Assembly: GCF_001542815.1 (NCBI RefSeq) | Contig: NZ_CP006992.1 | Coordinates: 2,485,501 to 2,549,500 of the forward strand | Reading direction: 5' to 3' | Source: Methylobacterium sp. AMS5 | GTDB taxonomy: Bacteria; Pseudomonadota; Alphaproteobacteria; Rhizobiales; Beijerinckiaceae | DNA: 64,000 bases | In this document: piece after piece, positions 30,001-42,000 of the stretch | Numbering within the stretch: the stretch's first letter is position 1 | How the letters are laid out: the number at the start of each line of letters is the position of its first letter | The notes under the pieces: generated by a model | Seen by the model: only the letters and a program-made list of their open reading frames with translations | Told to the model about the DNA's origin: nothing | Database searches by the model: none | Made by a program: the position numbers and the translations under genes

Positions 30001-33000
30001 GGGCGCGCTGGTCTCGATCGAGAGCATCGATCCCGGCATCGGCGGCAACGACACCGTCACCGCCAAGGACGGCAACGTCACGGCGCTCGGCGGCGCCGGT
30101 GCGGACCGGATCACGCTCGGCAAGGGCACGCAGGTCGTGCTCGGCGACAGCGGCTCGGCCACCTTCGTCGATGGCATCATCGCGACGGTGACCTCGACGG
30201 CGACCGAGATCGGCGGCAACGACACGATCGAGGCCACCGAGGGCGACACCACGATCCTCGGCGGTGCGGGCGCGGACACGATCAAGGTCGGCGCGGGCAA
30301 CCACGTGATCCTGGGCGACAGCGGCAAGGCGGTGTTCCGCAACGGCCGTGCCCAGCGCATCGAATCGATCACGCCCGAGGTCGGCGGTGCCGACATCATC
30401 ACGGCTGAGGACGGCGCCTCGCGGATCATCGGCGGCGCGGGTGGCGACACCATCACCACCGGCGCGGGCAACCACGTCATCCTCGGTGACAGCGGCGAGG
30501 CCGACTTCACCGTGACGGTGACGGACGGGTTCACGACCAGCGTGCTGGCGCGGATCGCCACCACCGCGCCTTCCATCGGCGGCGGCGACACGATCACCTT
30601 CGGCGCGGGCAACAACGTCGTGCTCGGCGGCATGGGTGGCGATACGATCAAGGGCGGCGACAGGGGCGCGGTCATCCTGGGCGACAACGGCATCGTCACC
30701 TTCGATGCCCTCGGCCGGATCCAGCGGGCGCTCTCCTTCGACACCGCGATCGGCGGTGACGACACGATCACCATCGGCGACGGTAACAACGTCGTGCTCG
30801 GCGGTACGGGCCGCGACACGATCACGATCGGCGACGGCAACAACGTCGTGCTCGGCGACAGCGGTCAGGCCGATTTCGAGGCCGGCATCATCGTCGAGAT
30901 CGCCAGCATCAGCCCGGAGGTCGGCGACACGGACACGATCGCTCTCGGCAGCGGACGCAACACCGTCGTCGGCGGTGCCGGCGGCGACAGCATCACCGCG
31001 GGCATCCGCAACGGCGTGAAGCTCGGCACCGGCACCAACGTCATCCTCGGCGATGCCGGCCATGCCCGGCTCACGACCGCCGGCCTGCCGATCGTGGTCG
31101 AGACGACCTACGACAACGTCGGCGGTGACGACACGATCACCGTGGGTGACGGCGTGGCCGTGATCCTCGGCGGCTCGGGCAGCGACATCATCTCGGCCGG
31201 CGACGGCCGCAGCACGGTGCTCGGCGACAACGGTCAGGCGACCTTCGACGCGCAGGGCCGCGTGCTCCAGGCGGCGACCACCGCCGCCACGGCCGGCGCA
31301 CGCGACGAGATCACCCTCGGCGATGGCGGCAGCGTCGTCATCGGCGGCGTCGGGGCCGACAAGATCCAGACGGGATCGGGCACGGACGTGATCCTCGGCG
31401 ATAACGGTAGCGCCGTGTTCCTGAACGGGGTCCTGGTCTCGATCGAGACGATGGAATCCACCTTCGGCGGCGGCGACGCCATCGTGGCGGGCGAGGGCGA
31501 CAACGTGGTGTTCGGCGGCGTCGGCGCCGACGACATCACCACGGGGGCCGGTCTCGACATCATCCTCGGCGACGACGGTGCGGCGACCTTCGCGCAGGGC
31601 AAGCTGGTGCGTGTCTCGACCAAGAACGAGAGCGTGGCGGGCGACGACACGATTCGCGCGGGCAACGGCGACAACGTCGTGCTCGGTGGCTCGGGCAGCG
31701 ACACCATCACCACCGGCATCGGCGCCGACCTCGTGTTCGGCGACAACGGCGCCGTCGACTTCGTGGACGGCGTCCTGCGCGAGGCTCTCAGCGAGCGCGC
31801 CGGCGGCGGCGGTCGCGACATCATCGTCACCGGCGCGGGGGCCGACCTCGTCATCGGCGGCCTCGGCGGCGACACGATCGATGCCGGCAAGGACGATACG
31901 GACGCTGACATCGTCTTCGGCGACAACGGCCACATCACCTTCGATGCCCTCGGCCGCGTCTCGCTCGCCGAGACCGTCGATCCGACGCTCGGCGGCGACG
32001 ACGAAATCCTGGGCGGCGCGGGTGCCAACCTGATCCTCGGCGGCGCGGGCTCGGACACGATCACCACGGGGGCCGGCGCGGATATCGTGCTGGGCGACAA
32101 CGGCAGTGTGATCTTCGCAGGCGGAATCCGCTTCGAGGCCAAGAGCGACCTGTCGGGCGGCGCGCGCGACACCATCGTCACCGGTGCCGGCGCCGACCTC
32201 GTCATCGGCGGTCTCGGTGGCGACACGATCGATGCCGGCAAGCTCGATGCCGACGACGACATCGTCATCGGCGACAGCGGCCACATCACGTTCGACGGCC
32301 TCGGCCGCGTGATCCGCGCGGAGGCGACCGATCCGACAGCCGGCGGCGACGACAGCATCGACGTCGGTGGCGGCAGCAACATCGTCATCGGCGGCGCAGG
32401 CTCCGACACGATCACCGCAGGCGGTGGCGCGGATGTGGTCCTGGGCGACAACGGCTTCGTGACGTTCACAGGCGGAATCCGCCTGGAGGCCAAGAGCGAT
32501 CCGGCCGGCGGCGCACGCGATACGATCCGGACCGGTGCCGGCGCCGACCTCGTCATCGGTGGCCTGGGCGGCGACATGATCGATGCCGGCCAAGACGATG
32601 CGGACGACGACATCGTCTTCGGTGACAACGGCCACGTCACCTTCGACGAGCTGGGGCGCGTCAAGCTCGCTCAGAGCGTTGATCCGACCAGCGGCGGCGA
32701 CGACAGCATCGAGGCCGGCTCCGGCAACAACATCATCCTCGGTGGCGCCGGTTCCGACACCATCACCACGGGTTCGGGTGCCGATGTCGTGCTGGGCGAC
32801 AACGGTGCGGTGACCTTCTCAAGCGGAATCCGCCTCGAACTGACGAGCGGCCGTGACGGCGGTGCTGCCGACACCATCATCACCGGAGCCGGCGCGGACC
32901 TCGTCCTCGGCGGTCTGGGCGCCGATACGATCGATGCCGGAAAGAATGATGCCGACGCCGACATCGTCTTCGGCGACAACGGCCACGTCACCTTCGACGG

Positions 33001-36000
33001 CCAGGGCCGCGTGCAGCGCGCCGAGAGCCTGGATTTCGGCCTCGGTGACGACGACAGCATCGATGTCGGCGGCGGCGACAACATCGTGGTCGGCGGCACC
33101 GGTGCCGACCGGATCACGGCGCTCGGCGGTAACGACGTGGTGCTCGGCGACGACGGTCGCGCCACCTTCGAGACCAGCGGTCGCGTGAAGCGGGCCGAGA
33201 GCTTCGACCTCGGCTTCGGCGGCAACGACACGATCGATGTCGGAGCCGGCGACAACGTGGTCATTGCCGGAGCCGGCAGCGACGTCGTGACCGCACGCGG
33301 CGGCAACGACGCGGTGATCGGCGATGGCGGCTACGCCGAGTTCGAGGCCGGCGTACGCGTGGTCTTCGTCTCGGCCGATGCCACGGGCGCCGGCAACGAC
33401 CGGATCGAGGTCGGCGACGGCGACAACGTCGTGCTGGGTGGCTCGGGCACCGACACCATCACGACCGGCGCGGGCGCCGACGTCGTGCTGGGCGACAACG
33501 GCACGATCCGCTTTGCAGGCGGAATCCGTCTGGAGATCGTCAGCGACCGGATCGGTGGTGCCTCCGACACGATCACCACCGGAGCCGGCGCGGATCTCGT
33601 GCTCGGCGGCCTCGGTGGCGACACGATCGATGCCGGCCAGGCCGACACCGACGCCGACATCGTGTTCGGCGATAACGGCCACGTCACCTTCGACGCGACC
33701 GGTGGCGTGATCCGTGCCGAGAGCTTCGATGCCGGCTTCGGCGGAAACGACGAGATCAAGGTCGGCGGCGGCGACAACCTCGTCATCGGCGGCACCGGGG
33801 CCGACACGGTCACGGCGCTCGGCGGCGGCGACATCGTCATCGGCGACAACGGCTACGCGGTGTTCGAGGCCGGCGTGCGGATCGAGTTCGCCTCGACCGA
33901 GACCGCCGACGGCGGCAACGACCGGATCGAGGCCGGTGACGGCGACAACGTCGTGATCGGCGGCTCGGGCAGCGACACCGTCACCACGGGCGTGGGCGGC
34001 GACATCGTTCTCGGCGACAACGGTCTCGTCGCCTACGAGCTCGGCATCCGGGCGCGGGTGGTCAGCGACCGCAACGGCGGGGCGCGCGACCTCATCGCCA
34101 CGGGTGCGGGCGCCGACGTGGTGCTCGGCGGCCTGGGCGCCGACACGATCGATGCGGGCCGGCTGGATACGGATGCCGATGTCGTGTTCGGCGACGACGG
34201 CCACGTGACCTTCGATGGTCAGGGCCGCGTGAAGCGGGCCGAGAGCCTCGATCCGGGCTTTGGCGGCGACGACACCATCGACGTCGGCGGCGGCGACAAC
34301 CTCGTCATCGGCGGCACGGGTGTCGACGTGATCACCGCGCTCGGCGGTAGCGACATCGTGCTCGGCGACCAGGGCTACGCTCTGTTCGCCGCCGGTGTCC
34401 GCGTCGAGGTGGCCTCGACCGAGACCGGCGACGGCGGCAACGACCGGATCGAGGCCGGTGACGGCGACAACGTCGTGCTCGGCGGCTCGGGCAGCGACAC
34501 CATCACCACGGGTGCGGGCGCGGATATCGTGCTCGGCGACAATGGCCTCGCCACCTTCGAACTCGGCATCCGTTCCCGCATCGTCAGCGACCGCAATGGC
34601 GGCGCGCGCGACACCATCGCCACCGGTGCGGGCGCCGACGTGGTGCTCGGCGGTCTCGGTGCCGACACGATCGATGCCGGACAAGCCGACGACGATGCCG
34701 ATGTGGTCTTCGGCGACGACGGCCAGATCACCTTCGATGCGCAGGGCCGCGTGAAGCGGGCCGAAACCCTCGACGTCGGCTTCGGCGACGACGACGAGAT
34801 CAAGGTGGGCGGCGGCGACAACCTCGTCATCGGCGGCGCGGGCAATGATGTCGTCACGGCTTTGGGCGGCAACGACGTCGTCATCGGCGACCATGGCTAC
34901 GCCGTGTTCGAGGCCGGCGTGCGCGTCGCGTTCGCCTCGACCGACACGACGGATGCCGGCAACGACCGGATCGAGGCCGGCGACGGCGAGAACATCGTGC
35001 TCGGCGGTTCGGGCAGCGACACGGTCGTCACGGGCATCGGCGGCGACATCGTGCTCGGCGATAACGGCCTCGTCCGGTTCGAACTCGGGATCCGTGCTGT
35101 CGTCCAGAGCAGCCGCGATGGCGGAACGCGAGACGTCCTCAGGTCCGGTGCGGGCGCCGACGTGGTGCTCGGCGGCCTCGGCGCCGACACGATCGATGCC
35201 GGCCGGGACGATTCCGATGCCGACATCGTGCTGGGCGATGACGGCCGCCTCACCTTCGACGCTCAGGGCCGCTTGATGCGCGCCGAGAGCCTCGACCCGA
35301 CCTTCGGTGACGACGACGTGATCGAGGCGGGCGGTGGCGACAACGTCGTTATCGGTGGCACGGGCACGGACACGATCACCACGCTCGGCGGCAACGACGT
35401 GATCCTCGGCGACAACGGTTATGCGCTGTTCGAGCAGGGCGTGCGCGTGGCGTTCGCCTCGACCGATCCGGATGACGGCGCCCGCGACGTGATCAAGGGC
35501 GGCGACGGCAACAACATCGTGATCGGCTCCGCCGGCTCGGACGACATCACCACAGGCTCGGGCGCCGATCTCGTACTCGGCGACATGGGCGTCGTGACCT
35601 TCGAGAACGGTCTCGTCCGCGAGATCTACACCACTGATGAGCGCCGCGGCGCAGGCGACGTCATCCGCGGCGGCGACGGCGACAACATCGTCTTCGGCGG
35701 CGCGGGCCGTGACGAGATCACCACCGGCACGGGTGCGGATCTCATCCTCGGCGACTTCGGCGAGGCAAGCTTCACCGGCGGGCGTCTCGTGCGCGTGGCC
35801 ACGCTGAACCCGAACCGCGGCGACGACGACACGATCGTGGCGGGCGACGGCGACAACGTCATCCTCGGCGGCTTCGGCAGTGACACCATCACCGCCGGCT
35901 CCGGCGCGGACGTGGTGCTCGGCGACAACGGCCTTGCCACCTTCCGCACCGACGGCAAGCGGATCCTCGTTCGTACGACGGATGTGGAGATCGGCGCGAC

Positions 36001-39000
36001 CGACACGATCGCAGCGGGCGACGGCGACAACCTCGTTATCGGCGGCACGGATGCCGACACGATCGCCACCGGCAAGGGCGCCGACGTGATCCTCGGCGAC
36101 TTCGGTTCGGTCAGCTACGACGCGGCCGGGCTGCTTGCGCAGATCCTGTCCACCGATACGGGTCTGGGCGGCTCCGACACGATCACGGCGGGCGACGGCA
36201 GCGATACGATCCTCGGCGGCTTCGGCTCCGACACGATCACCGCGGCCGACGGCAGCAAGACCGTGCTCGGCGACAGCGGCCAGCTCGACTACGCGGCGGG
36301 CGTGCCGACCCTGGTGCAGAGCCTGACCCCGGCTCTCGGCGCGGCCGATACGATCAAGCTCGGCAACGGCCGCAAGCTCGTCATCGGCGGCGCCGGCGGC
36401 GACCTCATCGACGGCGGGTCCGGCGATGCGGTGGTGCTCGGCGATGCCGGCTCGGTGCGGCTCGCCGATGGCAGCCCGGTTCGGGTCGAGAGCACGGACG
36501 TCGCCGTGTCCGGCGACGACACCGTCACGCTCGGCGCCGGCAACGGCGTGGTGCTCGGCGGCTCGGGTGCCGACAAGCTGACGCTCGGCGCGGGCCGCTC
36601 GGCGGTGCTCGGCGACAACGGCAGCGTCGATCTCGACGCGTCCGCGCGGCCGGTCGAGATCACCTCGACGGCGCCGGAGGTCGGCGGCCGCGACGTGATC
36701 GTGGTCGGCGATGGCGGCTCGGTGGTGATCGGCGGCGTCGGCGCCGACACGATCAGCACGGGCTCGGGCTCGGACGTGATCCTCGGCGACAACGGGGCGG
36801 TGACGCTCTCGACCCTCATTCCGGTCTTCGTGCGCACGACGAATGCGGGTGTGGGCGATGCGGACGAGATCCGGGCGGGCGAGGGCGACAACGTCGTGCT
36901 CGGCGGCGCCGGTGGCGATACGATCGTGACGGGTTCGGGCCGCGACACGGTGTTCGGCGATGCCGGACAGGTCCGCTTCGATGCGAAGGGCCTGGTCGAG
37001 CGGGCCGAGAGCCTGGACACGGCCATCGGCGGTGACGACACCATCGAGGCGGGCGCGGGCGACAACCTCGTCCTCGGCGGCGCGGGCGCCGACACGATCA
37101 CGATGCTTGGCGGCAACGATGCTGTGCTCGGCGACAACGGTGTGGCGGTCTTCGCGGGCGGCGTGCGGGTGAGCCTTGCCAGCACGGCTCCGACCGAGGG
37201 CGGCAAGGACACGCTCCTCCTCGGCGACGGCGACAACCTCGTTATCGGCGGCACGGATGCCGACACGATCGCCACCGGCAAGGGCGCCGACGTGATCCTC
37301 GGCGACTTCGGTTCGGTCAGCTACGACGCGGCCGGGCTGCTCGCGCAGATCCTGTCCAGCGATACGGGCCTGGGCGGCAACGACACGATCACGGCGGGCG
37401 ACGGCAGCGATACGATCCTCGGCGGCTTCGGCTCCGACACGATCACCGCGGCCGACGGCAGCAAGACCGTGCTCGGCGACAGCGGCCAGCTCGACTACGC
37501 GGCGGGCGTGCCGACCCTGGTGCAGAGCCTGACCCCGGCTCTCGGCGCGGCCGATACGATCAAGCTCGGCAACGGCCGCAAGCTCGTCATCGGCGGCGCC
37601 GGCGGCGACCTCATCGACGGCGGGTCCGGCGATGCGGTGATGCTCGGCGATGCCGGCTCGGTGCGGCTCGCCGATGGCAGCCCGGTTCGGGTCGAGAGCA
37701 CGGACGTCGCCGTGTCCGGCGACGACACCGTCACGCTCGGCGCCGGCAACGGCGTGGTGCTCGGCGGCTCGGGTGCCGACAAGCTGACGCTCGGCGCGGG
37801 CCGCTCGGCGGTGCTCGGCGACAACGGCAGCGTCGATCTCGACGCGTCCGCGCGGCCGGTCGAGATCACCTCGACGGCGCCGGAGGTCGGTGGCCGCGAC
37901 GTGATCGTGGTCGGCGATGGCGGCTCGGTGGTGATCGGCGGCGTCGGCGCCGACACGATCAGCACGGGCTCGGGCTCGGACGTGATCCTCGGCGACAACG
38001 GGGCGGTGACACTCTCGGCCCTCATTCCGGTCTTCGTGCGCACGACGAATGCGGGTGTGGGCGATGCGGACGAGATCCGGGCGGGCGAGGGCGACAACGT
38101 CGTGCTCGGCGGCGCCGGTGGCGATACGATCGTGACGGGTTCGGGCCGCGACACGGTGTTCGGCGATGCCGGACAGGTCCGCTTCGATGCGAAGGGCCTG
38201 ATCGAGCGGGCCGAGAGCCTGGACACGGCCATCGGCGGTGACGACACCATCGAGGCGGGCGCGGGCGACAACCTCGTCCTCGGCGGCGCGGGCGCCGACA
38301 CGATCACGACCGAAATCGGTGCGGACGTCATCCTCGGTGACAGCGGCGAGGTGCTCTACGCGGGCGGCCGTCTCGTCCAGGCGCGCAGCCTGGATGCCGG
38401 GATCGGCGGCCGGGATACGATCAAGGCGGGTGAGGGTGCCAACATCGTCATCGGCGGCATGGATGCCGACGTGATCGAGACCGGCTCCGGCCGCGACGTG
38501 ATCCTGGGCGACAGCGGCCTCGTGCGCCGCGACGCCGACGGCCTCGCGCAGGCGGTCTCGACCGACACCGCTCTGGGTGGCGACGACACGATCCGGGCGG
38601 GCGAGGGCGACAACCTCGTCCTCGGTGGTGTCGGCGCGGACACGATCGACACCGGAGCCGGCGCGGACATCGTGCTGGGCGACAGCGGTGACGCTCGGTT
38701 TGAGCTCGGTGTGATCACCTCGGTGACGACACTCGACGCGCTCAACGGCGCGGGCGACACGATCCGGGCGGGCGACGGCGACAACCTCGTCCTCGGCGGT
38801 CTGGGCGGTGACGCGATCGCCACCGGCACGGGCAACGACACCATCGTCGGCGACCAGGGCCGGGCCGGCTTCTCCGGCGGCGTCATGGTCGTGCTCGAAA
38901 CGATCGACCCGAGCGCGGGCGGCGACGACCAGATCGTGGCGGGCAACGGCGACAATCTCGTCCTGGGCGGTGTCGGTGCGGACCGCATCATCACCGGCAC

Positions 39001-42000
39001 GGGCGCCGACATGATCCTCGGCGACAACGGCCGGGCGGATCTCGCCCTGGCCGCGGGTCGCGCGGTGATCCGGCGTGTGGCCTCCACCGATCCGCTCGCG
39101 GGCGGCGACGACCGCATCGAAGCCGGCGACGGCAACGACTTCGTGGCCGGCGGCACCGGGGCCGACGTGATCCTCGGCGGCGGCGGACACGACGTACTGT
39201 TCGGCGATCACATGCTGTACGACCGGGCTCTGCCGGTGAACCAGCGCGCGGTCTCGATCTTTGCCGCTGCGACCGATGGCGGGGGCAACGACACGATCGA
39301 GGGCGGCGCCGGCGACGACTTCCTCTACGGCCAGCAGGGCGACGACACGCTCCGCGGCGGCGAGGGGGACGACGACATCACCGGCGGTCACAACGTGCTC
39401 GGCGGGGCCGACGGCGACGACCTCATCAACGGCGGCGTCGGCGCGGATGTGATCCTCGGCGACAACGGCGTCATCACCCGCAACGTGCTCGTAGACGACG
39501 TGAAGTCGGTCACGTGGCAGCGCAATCCCGGCACCTTCGCCGACACGGTGATGCGCGACGTGCTGCGCTTCGACCTCATCGACTTCGTCGGCGGCAACGA
39601 CGCGATTGCCGGCGGCGCGGGGGATGACCGGATCTTCGGTCAGATGGGCGACGACCTCATCTACGGTGAGGAAGGATCCGACGAGATCGTGGGCGGCCTC
39701 GGCCGCGACAGGATCGATGGCGGCACCGATGTCGACTATCTCCTCGGTGACGAAGGCCGGATCGTCCGCGCCTTCACCAAGGACGGCGCGGCGGTCCTCA
39801 ACAGCGACGGCACTTGGCACCGCGACGTGGTGCTGGAGGAGATCGGCACCGTCACCGCTGCCATCGCCACCGACGCGCAGTCGGCTGCCGCACGCACGGC
39901 CGACCTCGCCGAGAAGCTGGCGCAGGCGGACCTCGTCCTCGCAGTGGGCGCCCGTGACGGGTCGGGCACGCGCCTGACCGCGGCGGGGGGAGCCTGGGCG
40001 ACCTCCGCACTGACCGTCTCGCTGGCCAGGGCCGACGACGACATCATCGCGGGCGGCGACGGCAACGACGTGCTGTTCGGCCAGCGCGGCAACGACACCC
40101 TGATGGGCGGGGCCGGCGACGACCTGATCTACGGCGACCGCGCCTCGAACCTGTCGGAGATCGCCTCCGACAAGCCGACCATCGTCAACGCCATCCGGCT
40201 GATCGGTGCCGCGGCCGAGACCGGCCTCGTTCTGCCGCTCGGCGGCGAGGTCGTGGTGCCGGCCCTCAACCTCCTGCCCGGCGCGTTCGGCGCCGGGGCT
40301 CCGCGCATCGAGGTGTATCCCTCGATGGCGGGCGTGGTCTCCGACATCGCCGGGTCCGATCCGATCCGGCGCGGTGATGGCGCGCTGCTCACCGTCACTG
40401 CCTCGCTGGTTCCGAGCCTCTACGGCACCAACAATGTGCTGGCGGGCAACGACATCATCGAGGGCGGCGCGGGCAACGACACGATCTATGGGGACAGCAG
40501 CGAGACCTACACACTCGACGTGACGGCCTACGCCGCGCTCAACGGCCAGATCGACAAGGTGTCGGCCTCGGTCTCCGATCTGCTCGGCGTCTTCGCCACG
40601 CTCAGCCGCGGTGTCGACCTCCTGCAGGGCGGCCCGAGCCGGACGATCGCCTATGGCAACGACACCATCACCGGTGGCGAGGGCGACGACTTCATCGTCG
40701 GCGATGCCGCCCGCACCATCGTGCAGGGATCGGGGCCGCTGCGCAGCCTGTCCATCGACGCGGCCCTCGCGCTCAGCGATGCCCTTTCCGATATGCGCTC
40801 GGTCATCACCGACCTCGCCATGACGGGCCGGGTCGCGCAGGCTGCGGTGACGGTGAAGCTGGAGGCGATGGCGCAACTGCCGCTGAACCAGATCCTCGCC
40901 TACGGCCTGCCGGAGGGCATGGGCAAGAACCACGTGGTGTCGATCGGCAACGACAGCATCGATGGCGGCGCGGGCGACGACCTCGTGGTCGGCGACACCC
41001 TCGTCATGTTCCAGCCCGGCGTGGCGCGCGGCCTCGCCGTCCACGATCCCGCGACCGCGTCCGCTGCGGCCCAGGTCGAGGCGGCCGTGTTCACGCGCGC
41101 CGCCGAGCGGTTCTCCGCGATGCAGCAGCACCTCGCGGCGGACTTCCCGGTCGATCTGAAGTCGGTCGCCCTCCACTGGATCGTCTCCATCGCCTCGCGC
41201 GGCGACAGCTTCCTGAGCGGGAACGACCGGATCGACGGCGGCGACGGCAACGATCTGCTGATCGGCGATACCGGCTTCATCCAGTTGCCGGCCGCCAATG
41301 CGGCGCAGAGCCAGCGCGTGACGGCCGCGACCCTCGGCGAGGATCGTGACCAGGTCGAAGCCCGCGTGCTCGGCGCCGGTGCGACCGGCCTCGAGGGGGA
41401 TCTCGATGCCTGGAACCGCTCGGCGTGGGACGCCTTGGCGGGGAGCGTCGTCAGCTGGCGCAACCCGCTCTACGGCGGCCTCGCCTGGAGGAGCCCCTTC
41501 GGCTTCGGCGGCCAGCAGAATCTGACTGCGGGCTACCGCGGCTGGATCGCGGCTCCGAGGGATGCCCGGTTCGACCTGCAGAGCGTGCTGTTCGATATCC
41601 GCTTCATCCTGGGCGTGCCGGACCTCGCGCAGCCGGCCTCCGGCGTCTATGCCGGCGCGATCAAGGCGGGTGAGGACATCATCTCGGGTGGTGCGGGCAG
41701 CAACCGGACCTTCGGTGCGAAGGCGACGCTCGTGCCGACGGTCGATGCCGACGGCCGGATGGTCGGGCCGAACGCCTTCACGGTGCTGCTGCCCACCAAC
41801 CTCGGGATGCTGCAGGGGAGCTTCACGCCTCTGATGTTCCCGAACAGCATCGGTGTGATCAACACGGCCGGCGTCGGAACGCAGTTCCTCAACTTCCACT
41901 ACGGCGTTGCCGTCGCCGGGAAATGGGGTGCCTCGTCGCTGGCGACCTACGCTCAGACCTACGGCGCTTCCGCTGCCAACCCGCTCGGGCTCAACGTTTC

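Noticed and set aside
21209..32635. An antisense open frame of about 3,800 codons
   Set aside because: It is exactly in codon register with the giant gene and exists because TTA, CTA and TCA codons are absent there. Its composition is Arg/Asp/Ala/Val repeats mirroring the sense strand, with no independent start or domain.
28620..39480. Regular direct repeats that could suggest a CRISPR array
   Set aside because: The repeats are protein-coding, 174-176 nt or longer, with continuous frame and no unique short spacers or cas genes.
32819..41899. An antisense open frame of about 3,000 codons
   Set aside because: Same cause; also in register with the sense RTX units and without protein-like features.
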